A stretch of 64,000 bases of DNA from CBDCIS01 sp965217565 (GTDB lineage: Bacteria > Chloroflexota > Dehalococcoidia > Lucifugimonadales > CATOSD01). Location: the NCBI GenBank assembly GCA_965217565.1, contig CBDCIS010000006.1, positions 62,001 to 126,000 of the forward strand. Reading direction: 5' to 3'. Below, piece after piece: positions 28,428 through 37,197 of this stretch; the first letter of the stretch is position 1; each line of letters starts with the position of its first letter. The position numbers and the translations under genes are program-made. Below the pieces are notes generated by a model. It worked only from the letters and a program-made list of their open reading frames with translations, ran no database searches and had not been told where the DNA came from.

Positions 28428-28829
28428 TTCCCACCTCGTTTTCGTAAGTCAGTGAGTCAATAGCCTTGGCGACCGGGAACCACTGAACCACATCGAATTC
28501 GTGGTCGTGAAGGGAAAGGTCGCCCCGTTGCTCGTCATCAGGTAGTAGTGCACCGTTTTGTGGCAGCGCGCGCCGTCGCGGGGTCGGACGAAAGAGTAAT
28601 CTATGCTATCAATGAAACCCTCGATCTCTACCTGGAGACCGGTCTCTTCCCGCACCTCTCTGAGGGCCGTCTGCTTGCGTGTCTCGCCTTTGTCTGGAGT
28701 CCCCTTGGGCAGCGACCATAAGCGGGGCGATGACCTGCCGCACAACGCCACCTCTTTACCGCCATTATGATCCCGAAAGACTACGCCGCCCGCGGAAACC
28801 AGTTGCTCTACGAGTTGTGTTCGTGCCAT
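28378..28829 (-). CDS. NUDIX hydrolase, one-base frameshift near 28525
   Basis: The first frame (from ATG 28829) has VSAGGVVFRDHNGG and the NUDIX box GTPDKGE...REVREETGL with all catalytic Glu residues. At a CCCC run (28523-28526, plus strand) the frame breaks. The next frame restores the expected C-terminus LSLHDHEFDVVQWFPVAKAI and ends at TAA 28378. Without the shift the protein would be 150 residues, normal for the family; as written it stops at 28449 with a foreign tail. Substrates are nucleoside diphosphates linked to another moiety; the exact one is unknown. The SLPKGTPDKGE form resembles diadenosine-polyphosphate hydrolases. Confidence 0.8.
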
Positions 28830-29345
28830 AAGCTCCCTGACATCAGCTTCTGAGAATTATTCTATGGCTTCGCCCAACTGGTAGTCAAGGCCGCCAAACT
28901 CTCCGATGCTTTATCAGTTTGGCAGGTGCGCCAACGCGTGCGGGCGTCCCTCGTGTGCGCTCAAGCAATGGTACGACCTGCCATGTCAACCACAAGGGGC
29001 GTCTGCTCCAGCTAGTTCACTTTCGTAATGTTGCGGTGCGTCTGGGACACTTGCGGTTAGCGTATCGAGGGCGCTATAGCATCCTGATTCTGACAATGTG
29101 GGCCACCGCAGAACGACGCGTCTACCCCTGTCAGCCGTTGTCACGAGGACAGGCTCTCTATCCCTCCCCCACAAGGGCTTAAAGGGGTAGGTAAGTCGAG
29201 AATCGAGATTGGATGAGCACCCCACACCTATGGATTGCCGAGCGGCGAGCCATTGCCGATGGGTTCCCGCGTTCTCGGGAATGACGGTTGAGGCTGCTCT
29301 TGAAATACCTACCCTTGTCAGCGTGAAAACGGGGAGGGCGCAGCG
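28830..29345. other. Intergenic region with dispersed repeat fragments
   Basis: No gene. At 29082-29096 lies CCTGATTCTGACAA and at 29233-29251 GATTGCCGAGCGGCGAGCC, both also found inside the terminal-inverted-repeat elements at 34.3 and 55.6 kb. The latter is followed by a hairpin (GGGTTCCCGCGTTCTCGGGA). It looks like a solo repeat cluster. Confidence 0.5.
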
Positions 29346-29780
29346 TTAGCCTTCGCGGGATGGCAGCGACACCGTGGCGTAACCCGGCGTCGTCCTTTTG
29401 CCCTGGTGGTCTTCGAGCCAGATCTCGCACTCAACGACGTTCTCGCCGTTCTCGGAGGACTTCCTGGTAACGTTCCCCTTCACGTAAACCGGGGTTCCCG
29501 GAACGTCCATACCTCGGTACGAGCAGCTGAGCTTGTTGAGCGTGCCCTCTTCGCCAATCCAGTCGGTGACGAACTGGCCGAGAAAGGCGTTCTTGAGCGC
29601 GCCGTGCAGGATTACGTCTGGAAGGCCGTTGCCGCGCGCGAATGTCTGATCGTAGTGAATCTGGTAGTAGTCGCCGGACGCGCCCGCGTACTTGACCAAC
29701 TGCTGCGTCGTCGGGTCCTTCTGCAGCGTGGGTATCTCCATGCCCTCTTCCACGTCGTCGAAATATACCTGGTCGCCCAT
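29346..29780 (-). CDS. MaoC-like dehydratase
   Basis: 144 residues, ATG 29780 with AAGGAGG. The hot-dog core includes YAGASGDYYQIHYDQTFAR, where the Asp and His are the hydratase dyad, and LPDVILHGALKNAFLGQFVT. It closes with GNVTRKSSENGENVVECEIW. MaoC/HadB-type proteins hydrate enoyl-thioesters or dehydrate 3-hydroxyacyl-ACP. It is next to a second MaoC-type gene (29836-30306) on the same strand. In mycobacteria such a pair (HadA/HadB) forms one heterodimer: one subunit without and one with catalytic residues. The same reading fits here, with this as the catalytic subunit. Confidence 0.85.
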   Translation of the reverse strand: MGDQVYFDDVEEGMEIPTLQKDPTTQQLVKYAGASGDYYQIHYDQTFARGNGLPDVILHGALKNAFLGQFVTDWIGEEGTLNKLSCSYRGMDVPGTPVYVKGNVTRKSSENGENVVECEIWLEDHQGKRTTPGYATVSLPSREG

Positions 29781-29835
29781 ATGTCTTCCTCCTTGGATTG
29801 GTATGCTGGTTGCGGTGATAGCGGTTCTTGACGGA

Positions 29836-30306
29836 CTACGACGACGGCTCGTAGCTTATGCCGGTGCTGCGCTGGAGGGCTACCGTCTGACCGAACTGGT
29901 TGACGTACTTGGTCTCTCGAATCATGAACAACATGGTGCCAAGGCGGCCGCTGCGCTCGTAGATGTCGGAGAACTTCTGCGTAACCGTGATGGTGTCTCC
30001 GGGGCGCACCGGCTCGAAATACTCCCACTCGCTGCCGCCGTCGAGGTTGGCGGAGAATGGGCTCTTGATGCTGACCTTCATGGGGCCGGAGGGCGTGGAA
30101 CGCAGAAACGTCGGGGGCGCGACTATGCCGCCGTAGCGGCTCGCGCGGGCGGCCTGCTCGTCGTTGAATATGGGGTTCGTGTCCCCGATGGCCTGGGCGA
30201 ACTTGATGATCGCGCCCTTCTCTATCTCGTGGCTAACGGGGTCAGACTCTACGCCCACCGCATCTCGCATCTCCTGGGTAATAACCGAGTTCTGTTCTTG
30301 AGTCAT
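29836..30306 (-). CDS. MaoC N-terminal-type dehydratase (HadA/HadC-like)
   Basis: 156 residues from ATG 30306 (ribosome binding site GAGGAG). The FAS1-type MaoC_dehydrat_N layout is visible: VSHEIEKGAIIKFAQAIGD, NPIFNDEQAA, GGIVAPPTFL, then EYFEPVRPGDTITVTQKFSD and RETKYVNQFGQTVA. This half usually lacks the catalytic Asp/His and binds substrate. The stop lies 55 bp before the start of the MaoC gene at 29780, giving a probable heterodimer operon for 3-hydroxyacyl-thioester dehydration. Confidence 0.82.
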   Translation of the reverse strand: MTQEQNSVITQEMRDAVGVESDPVSHEIEKGAIIKFAQAIGDTNPIFNDEQAARASRYGGIVAPPTFLRSTPSGPMKVSIKSPFSANLDGGSEWEYFEPVRPGDTITVTQKFSDIYERSGRLGTMLFMIRETKYVNQFGQTVALQRSTGISYEPSS

Positions 30307-30396
30307 GGGGCAAACTCCTCTAATCAATTTGCGGTTTATGTGGCAAGTTTAAGCCCGCTTTGTGCGGGTGTCAAGAAAGTGTCGGCTCGCCGGCGG

Positions 30397-32697
30397 TCAT
30401 TCGACGCTCTCCAAGGGGGCGAAGCTGAGCAGCAGCCGCTTGACGCCGTGGCCCTCCTTGAACGCTACGGTCAGCTCGAAGTCGGCTCCGGAGGGAGCGC
30501 AGCTCATTACGATGCCTTCGCCGAACATGGCGTGGCGCACCTTGTCTCCCGTGGCGTACTTCGCCGTGGTCGTGGGCCTGGCCATCCTCGCGGGACGGCG
30601 CACCCCGGCGAGGTCGTCGCCAGGTTGGCTTCGCGGCGCGCCGCCGGAACGGGGCGAGGTCATCCGTCCGGAGCCGGAAGTCCAGCCCAGAGCGGGCTTT
30701 GGCTTGGGCTCGGGGGTCTCCTGACCTATGCCCTGCAGAAGGCGTGGCGGAATGTCGGCCAGGAAGCGCGATGGAATGCTTGGACCCGAACCTCCCCGGA
30801 ATCCCCTTCGAAATGCCCTCAGCAGGTACAGCCTGTCCTTCGCCCGCGTGACGCCTACGTAGCAGAGCCGCCGCTCCTCCTCCATCTCGGACTGGCTGTC
30901 CATCGAGCGCATGTGAGGCAGCATACCCTCCTCCATGCCGACAATGAAGACGACGGGAAACTCAAGCCCCTTTGCCTGGTGCAGCGTTATCAGGGTTATC
31001 GCCTCGGCTCTCTCCTCGAAGGAGTCGGTGTCGCTAACCAGGCTGACGCTCTCGAGGAACGCTGTCAGGCCGTCCGCGATGCCAAGATGCAGATATTCTC
31101 GCGCCGAGCTTCTGAATTCCTGTATGTTTTCCAGGCGCTCCTCGCCGCGTTCGGCGTCCTCGAGCAGATAGCGCTTGTAGCCCGTGCGCTCCATCACGAG
31201 GTCCATCAGCTCGACCAGGTCCAGTTCCTTGCTCTCGTCGATCAGCCCGGTGATGAGGCTGTGAAATCTGACCAGCGCCTGCGCGGAGCGGGGAGCGAAG
31301 GGGCTGCGGGCGTTCCCACCGATGTCCGCTAACGTCTGGATCGCGCTGAACATTGACAAGCCCTCGTTTCGGGAGACACGGGTCAGTTCGTCGAGGGTTC
31401 GCTGGCCGATGCCCCTCGTTGGCATGTTGATGACCCTGGCGAGAGCGATATCGTCATCCGGGTTGGAGACCAGCCGCATGTAGGCGGCGACGTCCTTGAC
31501 CTCCTGTCGGTGGTAGAACTTCACCCCGCCCACGACCTGGTACGGCACGCCATATCGAAGACAGGACTCCTCCAGCGCCCTGGACTGGGCGTTGATTCGA
31601 TACATCACCGCTATGTCGCCGAGGGCGTAACCCTCGCTCCGCGTCACGCTCTGAATTTCTTTGACGACGAACTGGGCCTCTTCCGACTCCGTGTACTCCT
31701 CGCGGACCACTATGGGCGTTCCTTGCAGGTTCTTCGTCCAGAGGCTCTTCTCGACGCGCTGCGAGTTTGCCGCGATGACGTTTTGGGCGGCGTCCAGTAT
31801 GGTCTGAGTGGAGCGGTAGTTTTCCTCCAGCGTAATGACCTTTGCGGCGGGGAAATCGCTTTGAAAGCTGAGGATGTTTCTTATGTCGGCGTTGCGCCAT
31901 GAGTATATCGACTGGTCGGGGTCGCCCACCACGCACAGGTTGGGATACGACTGTGAAATCTGGCGAGCTATCGCGTATTGGGCGACGTTGGTGTCCTGGA
32001 ACTCGTCGATCATGAAGTGCACGTACCTGTCCTGGTACTTCCTGGCAACCTCCGGGAAGTTCTTCAGCAGGAGATACGTCTTCAGCAGCAGGTCGTCGAA
32101 ATCGACTGCCGAGCTCTGCGACAGGAGATGCTCGTAGCGTTCATAGACCCTGTGGGTTATCTCGTCGAGGTAGTTCTTCTTCTGCAAGCCGAAGCCTTCC
32201 GCGCCCAGCAACTCGCTCTTTGCGCTTGAGATGGCGGACTGGATGGTTCTGTGCGAGAAGAGCTTGGGATCGACGTCGACCTCTTTCATGGCCCGCTTGA
32301 TGGCGGACACCTGGTCGGAGTCGTCATAGATGCCGAAATTCCTGTCCAGCCCCATGACCTCGCCGTCTATCCTGAGCAGCCTGGCGCAGAAGGAGTGGAA
32401 GGTGCCCACCGTCAGGCCCTGATCTCTCATGTGTCGGCCCAGAAGTGGCGCGCCGGGGTCGTCGTCGCTCCTGCCGAACAGGCGCGCCTGCATCTCGCGC
32501 GATGCCTTGTTGGTGAAGGTAACGGCGGCGATACGGTAGGGCGACACCCCAGCCTTCTGAATCAGGTAGGCTATCCGGTGCGTGATTACGCGGGTCTTGC
32601 CGCTGCCGGGCCCGGCGATGATGAGCAGCGGCCCGTCGATGGTCTCCACGGCTGCACGCTGCTTGGGGTTAAGTTCGGCAATAATGTCTGTTGCCAT
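30397..32697 (-). CDS. pcrA: ATP-dependent DNA helicase PcrA/UvrD
   Basis: 766 residues, full length. SF1A 3'-5' helicase for repair and replication restart. Motif I AGPGSGKT (28-35), motif II DEFQDTN, motif III GDPDQSIYSWR, motif IV-VI segments ENYRSTQTI, LHQAKGLEF and RLCYVGVTRAKDRLYLL are all present. The C-terminal ~55 residues (GDKVRHAMFGEGIVMSCAPS) form the Tudor-like domain that contacts RNA polymerase. Single gene; downstream is the MaoC pair, transcribed separately (90-bp gap). Confidence 0.95.
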   Translation of the reverse strand: MATDIIAELNPKQRAAVETIDGPLLIIAGPGSGKTRVITHRIAYLIQKAGVSPYRIAAVTFTNKASREMQARLFGRSDDDPGAPLLGRHMRDQGLTVGTFHSFCARLLRIDGEVMGLDRNFGIYDDSDQVSAIKRAMKEVDVDPKLFSHRTIQSAISSAKSELLGAEGFGLQKKNYLDEITHRVYERYEHLLSQSSAVDFDDLLLKTYLLLKNFPEVARKYQDRYVHFMIDEFQDTNVAQYAIARQISQSYPNLCVVGDPDQSIYSWRNADIRNILSFQSDFPAAKVITLEENYRSTQTILDAAQNVIAANSQRVEKSLWTKNLQGTPIVVREEYTESEEAQFVVKEIQSVTRSEGYALGDIAVMYRINAQSRALEESCLRYGVPYQVVGGVKFYHRQEVKDVAAYMRLVSNPDDDIALARVINMPTRGIGQRTLDELTRVSRNEGLSMFSAIQTLADIGGNARSPFAPRSAQALVRFHSLITGLIDESKELDLVELMDLVMERTGYKRYLLEDAERGEERLENIQEFRSSAREYLHLGIADGLTAFLESVSLVSDTDSFEERAEAITLITLHQAKGLEFPVVFIVGMEEGMLPHMRSMDSQSEMEEERRLCYVGVTRAKDRLYLLRAFRRGFRGGSGPSIPSRFLADIPPRLLQGIGQETPEPKPKPALGWTSGSGRMTSPRSGGAPRSQPGDDLAGVRRPARMARPTTTAKYATGDKVRHAMFGEGIVMSCAPSGADFELTVAFKEGHGVKRLLLSFAPLESVE

Positions 32698-32846
32698 AGT
32701 TTGCCTCGGGAAATTCGAGCGAGGAAAGGGGGGATTCTGGCAGAGTCATTCTAGGACATTCGTCCGAAAAAAGCCAGAGGAAAGGGGTATGGTGAGCCTA
32801 GTACCGCTTCCACTTGAAAGTGACAAACACTGACATGTGATCGTCT

Positions 32847-32864
32847 CTCCCGCGAAAGCGGGAG
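32847..32864. repeat. REP-like hairpin
   Basis: CTCCCGCGAAAGCGGGAG, a 7-bp stem with a GAAA tetraloop, lies between pcrA and speE start regions. The same CCCGCGAAAG motif recurs near 34956. Typical extragenic palindrome. Confidence 0.6.
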
Positions 32865-32914
32865 TCCAGAGTGGAAGGCGGACCATATATTATCAAATAC
32901 ATCTGGAAATGGTA

Positions 32915-33853
32915 CTAGACTACGAAGAGCGGCTCGGATCGGGTTATCGTTCGCGTCTCCGCGGCGACGGCGGCCCGGAGATACTTGGGCACCGAGAACA
33001 TGCCGCGCTGGGTTATGCCGTCGTAGAAGCTGAGTTGGCCGCTTATTCGCTCGGAGATGAGAGTGTCTATCTCCCGCGCCGAAAAGGACGTCGGGTTCGG
33101 TTGCAAGGAGCCGATGACGAAGCCCCAGGTGGTTCCGAACGATGGTATGAAGGCCTCACTGAGGTAAACAGCTGGAAAAACCGTCCCAACTGTTCTAGCT
33201 ACCGCAGAGAAGCACTGCTCGTAGAAGGAGGGGCCGGTCGGCCCCGACTGGGCAACCATGAGGCCGCCCGGTTTCAGCCGGTCACGAAGGAGGTAGTAGA
33301 ACTCCTGGGTAAACAGCATGTACGCCGGCCCCTGTTCCAGCGGGTCGGGCACGTCTATGATGGCGACGTCGAACCTGTCCTGGGTCTCCTCCAGGAACGT
33401 GAGCGCGTCGGCGTGGTGTAGCTCCAGGCGTGGGTCTTCAAACGCCCCGCGATGGTGATCAGGCAGATATTCGCGGCATAGCTCGACGACCTCGCTGTCG
33501 ATGTCCACCATGACGACCCTGCTTACCGACCTGTGAGAGAGTACCTCCCGTGCGGTCGCGCCCTCGCCGCCGCCGGCGACGAAGACCTCTCGAGGTTGGG
33601 GATGCGCCAGCAAACTGGGGTGCACGAGCGCTTCGTGATACACGAACTCGTCCACGGCAGTGGACTGGGTCTTGTCGTCGAGCACCAGGCTGCGGCCAAA
33701 GCACGCGGTATCCTGCACGAGGACGTGCTGATAGGCCGTCTTGCCCTCGAACAACACCCTGTTCACTCGCTCCGCCTGGACCAGGCCGGGAGTGATGAGC
33801 TCGTAGTGCCATTGACCGTCTTTTAGCTCTTCTTCTATGGTCATATCCGCCAT
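32915..33853 (-). CDS. speE: Polyamine aminopropyltransferase (spermidine synthase)
   Basis: 312 residues; the chosen ATG 33853 overlaps the speD stop (TAATG), a sign of coupled translation. It transfers an aminopropyl group from decarboxylated SAM to putrescine or a related amine. The N-terminal strand domain (WHYELITPGLVQAERVNRVL) and the Rossmann motif FVAGGGEGATAREVL are clear. The gate-loop aspartate motif reads IIDVPDPLEQGPA instead of the common DSSDP, which leaves open agmatine or thermospermine-type specificity. The YHEALVHPSL segment holds the substrate tyrosine and histidine. Confidence 0.92.
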   Translation of the reverse strand: MADMTIEEELKDGQWHYELITPGLVQAERVNRVLFEGKTAYQHVLVQDTACFGRSLVLDDKTQSTAVDEFVYHEALVHPSLLAHPQPREVFVAGGGEGATAREVLSHRSVSRVVMVDIDSEVVELCREYLPDHHRGAFEDPRLELHHADALTFLEETQDRFDVAIIDVPDPLEQGPAYMLFTQEFYYLLRDRLKPGGLMVAQSGPTGPSFYEQCFSAVARTVGTVFPAVYLSEAFIPSFGTTWGFVIGSLQPNPTSFSAREIDTLISERISGQLSFYDGITQRGMFSVPKYLRAAVAAETRTITRSEPLFVV

Positions 33854-34224
33854 TAGACCGGCGTAGCGGTGAGTTCCGCGATTAGGCCGCGCTTGACTTC
33901 CGTGATAGTCGGCTGCATACACTGAAGACGCTCTATCAGGAGTTCCGCCGCCTTCCGGGGCTTGAAACCCTGCCCGCACGTGAATATGTCAACGGCGGCG
34001 TAGCCGTATTCGGGCCAGGTATGTATGCAGAGATGAGACTCGGCGATGGCGACGATGCCCGTTACTCCGACGGGGTCAAACTTGTGGAAGCTCTCTCCCA
34101 CGATGGTCGCGCCCGCCTCGTCCGCCGCCCCCATCAAGACTTGCCTAATGTAGTCGATGTTGTCCAGCAGCTGGGGGCTGCACTCCTTCAGGTCGAGCAA
34201 CAGATGAGTACCTAGCGCATTCAA
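33853..34224 (-). CDS. speD: S-adenosylmethionine decarboxylase proenzyme
   Basis: 123 residues, the short prokaryotic class. The self-cleavage site is AESHLCIHTWPEYG, where Ser63 becomes the pyruvoyl group; His68 and Cys83 (DIFTCG) are the processing and proton-donor residues. It makes the aminopropyl donor for SpeE and is the first gene of the speD-speE unit. Confidence 0.95.
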   Translation of the reverse strand: MNALGTHLLLDLKECSPQLLDNIDYIRQVLMGAADEAGATIVGESFHKFDPVGVTGIVAIAESHLCIHTWPEYGYAAVDIFTCGQGFKPRKAAELLIERLQCMQPTITEVKRGLIAELTATPV

Positions 34225-34329
34225 TCACCTACCCTCCGTCCAAAGATTCGATACCAAGTTCGACAAACAAGTATTATACATCAACGGAGGGCCGATACCA
34301 ACATGAACCTGTGGCAGTTCACGGCCTTT

Positions 34330-34873
34330 TCAAAGTCTTTCGATTATTGCAATCGGGGCAAGCCCGCTCGACCTGAACATGTCGAAAGGCCATCCGCCAA
34401 TCCCACATCCTCTGAATCCCACAATCGCAAAACCCCCTAGGGGCTCGCCGCTCGGCAACCCTGATTCTGACAACATCTCCTTGACATACACGAACACTCG
34501 TGCTATCATGCCCTTATTCACCCACACACCGCCGCCATGTAGCTGCTCGAACACATAGACATCCTGTATAGAAGACAAACTCATCCCCAAATCCCTGAAC
34601 CCCCGCAGGGGCTCGCCGCTCGGCAATCCTCAATTCCTGATTCTGACAACAGCGCGAAACCCACAAAAGGGAGTGTCTCATTTCCTATACAAACAACCGC
34701 AACCCTACTACATCCCAACTCAGAAACATCCCCTAAATCCTCTCACAGCATCACAGACCCCAAGTAGAAATGAGACACAATGAATCAAAATGAGACACCC
34801 ACAGGCGTTTTTCCGTCAGCGAGTACATCCCGAATCCGACAACGCCCGCACGCGAACAATCGAAAGACCCTGG
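34330..34873 (-). mobile_element. Terminal-inverted-repeat element, copy A (~545 bp)
   Basis: This segment matches 55555-56111 over its whole length, in inverted orientation. The right end reads CGAAAGACCCTGG, complementary to CCAGGGTCTTTCG; the left end is slightly diverged (CAAAGTCTTTCGATT). Internally it has two copies of a TTGTCAGAATCAGGATT / GAGCGGCGAGCC unit. A possible short ORF (34330-34584, MSLSSIQDVYVFEQ) is kept in both copies but has no known domain. No transposase is encoded, so it is MITE-like. An 8-bp repeat GGCAGTTC lies at 34313-34320 and 34875-34882 and may be a target duplication. Confidence 0.75.
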
Positions 34874-35088
34874 CGGCAGTTCCAGGGTAGTCGCATCTTC
34901 GCCTCGCCCATGTGATTCCGAGCGGCGAGCCCCAGAGTGGGTTCCCGCGAAAGGGTGAACGACGGCGCTTTTGAGATAGTTTCCAGGTCCAGTTGGGCTG
35001 AGCGAGGCCGCAGCAGTGCGGCTGTTAGTGAATGTCGAGATTCACGGGATATGCGGGATTAGCCGGATTGTTTGGGCTTGGGCGAACG
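34874..35088. other. Intergenic region upstream of phosphotriesterase-like gene
   Basis: No gene. Contains one GAGCGGCGAGCC motif near 34921 followed by a GGTTCCCGCGAAAGGG segment, like the solo repeat at 29233. Confidence 0.4.
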
Positions 35089-35117
35089 TTGACAGTGAAC
35101 CATGCCCCGCTTACACT
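35089..35117 (+). promoter_or_regulatory. Sigma70-type promoter
   Basis: TTGACA (35089-35094), 17-bp spacer, TACACT (35112-35117), some 57 bp upstream of ATG 35174. It should drive the phosphotriesterase-like gene and the two overlapping ABC genes. Confidence 0.75.
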
Positions 35118-35173
35118 CGCAATTGTTTGGACCGCGACCGTTTTCTATTCACTCAAACCACAAGGAGGGTCCT

Positions 35174-36244
35174 ATGGCTAACGGCGAAATGACGGGCAAA
35201 GCGCAAACGGTGGCAGGCCCCATCGACGTGGACGAACTGGGCGTTACACTTACCCACGAACACCTGCTCGTGGATGGCACGCACATGTCGAATCCTCCGG
35301 CGGAGGCCGGCGCCAGAGACTTCTACTACAAGCCCCTGTCCATGGAGATAATGGGGTACATACGCCATCACGCCGCCCAGAACATCAACAACGGCAGGGT
35401 GGGCAGCGTGGAGACCGCGATCGCCGAGACTATGCTCTACAAGCAGTACGGCGGCGACACCATCGTGGATGCCACAAGCATGGGCATTGGACGCGACCCG
35501 ATAGGGCTGGCGCGCATCTCCAGGGCCACCGGCGTCAACATCATCATGGGCGGCTCCCACTACGTAGATGCCGCGCATCCCGCCGACATGGACGAGCGTG
35601 CCGAGGACGAGATATTCGAAAAGATAGTCGGGGACGTCACGCTCGGCGTGGATGGCACCCGCATCAAGTCCGGCATCATCGGCGAGGTGGGCTGCACCTG
35701 GCCCCTGACGGATAACGAGCGCAAGGTGCTGCGGGCGTCGGGCCGGGCGCAGCAGGCCACGGGCGCGCCGATTCTCATTCACCCAGGCCGCAACGAGGTC
35801 GCGCCCCTTGAGATTATCGAGGTGCTCAGCGAGGCCGGGGCCGACCTGGGCAACACCATCATCGGACACCTGGACCGCACGGTGTTCCTGCACGATACGC
35901 TGAAGCAGATGGCCGAAAGCGGCTGCTACATGGAATGGGACCTGTTCGGGCAGGAGCAGTCCTACTACTCGGCCAACACCAGTATCGACATGCCGAGCGA
36001 CGCGCGGCGGATGGACGACATCGCCTGGATAAGCGCGCAGGGGTACGGGGACAAGATAGTGGTGGCCCACGACATCTGCCAGAACCACCGCCTGGTGAAG
36101 TACGGAGGGCACGGCTACTTCTACATCCTGAACCACATAGTCCCCAGGATGCGGCGCCGCGGCTTCAGCGACGAGGCCATCGACAAGATCCTGGTGGACA
36201 ACCCCAAGGAGGCGCTGGCTTTCGATGCGCCCAAGCGGGTGTGA
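35174..36244 (+). CDS. Phosphotriesterase-family metal-dependent hydrolase
   Basis: 356 residues; ATG 35174 follows AAGGAGGG. TIM-barrel amidohydrolase with a binuclear metal centre: H28 and H30 (LTHEHLLVD), the bridging region IKSGIIGEVG, then TIIGHLDRT and the final Asp in VVAHDICQNH. Members hydrolyse lactones, phosphoesters or amides; no substrate can be read here. The stop overlaps the start of an ABC ATPase (GTGA), so hydrolase and exporter are translated together. That suggests that the transported or detoxified compound is also the hydrolase substrate or product. Confidence 0.9.
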   Translation: MANGEMTGKAQTVAGPIDVDELGVTLTHEHLLVDGTHMSNPPAEAGARDFYYKPLSMEIMGYIRHHAAQNINNGRVGSVETAIAETMLYKQYGGDTIVDATSMGIGRDPIGLARISRATGVNIIMGGSHYVDAAHPADMDERAEDEIFEKIVGDVTLGVDGTRIKSGIIGEVGCTWPLTDNERKVLRASGRAQQATGAPILIHPGRNEVAPLEIIEVLSEAGADLGNTIIGHLDRTVFLHDTLKQMAESGCYMEWDLFGQEQSYYSANTSIDMPSDARRMDDIAWISAQGYGDKIVVAHDICQNHRLVKYGGHGYFYILNHIVPRMRRRGFSDEAIDKILVDNPKEALAFDAPKRV

Positions 36245-37197
36245 GGACACCATTGCCTACGCCCGTCACTCATTTGGAAGCGCGAACCGTAATCTCCGCT
36301 CGCAATCTGACCAAGCGTTACCATGACCTGGTTGCCGTGGATGGCATCGACTTCGACATCCGCAAGGGTGAGTGCTTTGGCTTTCTCGGGCCGAACGGCG
36401 CGGGTAAGACCAGCACGATGCGGATGACCGGCTGCGTCTCGCCGGTGACGGAGGGCGAACTCCTGGTGGAGGGTAAGGACGTGCGGCGGGAGCAACGGGT
36501 CATCAAGGCGATGCTGGGCGTGGTCTCGCAGGCCGATAGCCTGGACCCCGACCTGAACGTCATCCAGAACCTGCTTTCGTATGGCCGCTTCTTCAACCTG
36601 CCGAAAGAGGTAGCCAACGCCAGAGCCCGGGATGCGCTGGAGTTGTTCCAGCTCCATGAGAGGGCCAGGTACAAGCCGGACGAGCTTTCGGGCGGCATGA
36701 GGCGTAGGCTCCTGATAGCGCGGGCGCTTCTGCACGAGCCGAGCATCCTGATTCTTGATGAGCCCACAACCGGCCTGGACCCGCAGACAAGGCTCCTGGT
36801 CTGGGAGAGGCTGGTCTATCTGAAGTCGCAGGGCATTACGATACTGCTGACCTCTCACTACATGGAGGAGGCGTCCTACCTCTGCGACCGGCTCGTGGTG
36901 ATGGACAGTGGCAGAATTCTCGTGGAAGGTTCGCCAAAGGAGCTGATCAAGAATCACGTCGGTGACCAGGTTCTCGAAGTCCGCGTCGCCCTTTCGGAAA
37001 AGGCCGCCATAATCGACGACATGCGCTCGAAGGGCCTTGAGTTCGACGACAGGGGAGATTCGCTGTTTCTCTACGGCGGCAACGGCGCGCTCTCCCAACA
37101 CGGCGAAAGCCCCGAGGGATACCAGGTCGTTCAGCGTCCCGGAAACCTGGAGGACGTGTTCCTCCGGCTGACCGGAAGGGGACTACGCGAAGAGTGA
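36241..37197 (+). CDS. ABC transporter ATPase (DrrA/NodI-like)
   Basis: 318 residues from GTG 36241, which shares four bases with the preceding stop. Walker A GPNGAGKT, Q-loop VSQADSLDPDL, signature LSGGMRRRLLIARALL, Walker B LILDEPTTGLDPQ and His-switch LLTSHYMEEA are all intact. The C-terminal ~80 residues form the regulatory extension typical of DrrA/NodI ATPases. It powers the permease encoded next. Confidence 0.93.
   Translation: MRTPLPTPVTHLEARTVISARNLTKRYHDLVAVDGIDFDIRKGECFGFLGPNGAGKTSTMRMTGCVSPVTEGELLVEGKDVRREQRVIKAMLGVVSQADSLDPDLNVIQNLLSYGRFFNLPKEVANARARDALELFQLHERARYKPDELSGGMRRRLLIARALLHEPSILILDEPTTGLDPQTRLLVWERLVYLKSQGITILLTSHYMEEASYLCDRLVVMDSGRILVEGSPKELIKNHVGDQVLEVRVALSEKAAIIDDMRSKGLEFDDRGDSLFLYGGNGALSQHGESPEGYQVVQRPGNLEDVFLRLTGRGLREE

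Noticed and set aside
35153..36253. 366-codon antisense frame opposite the phosphotriesterase-like gene
   Set aside because: Shadow of high-GC coding on the other strand; the plus frame has the motifs, ribosome binding site and promoter.
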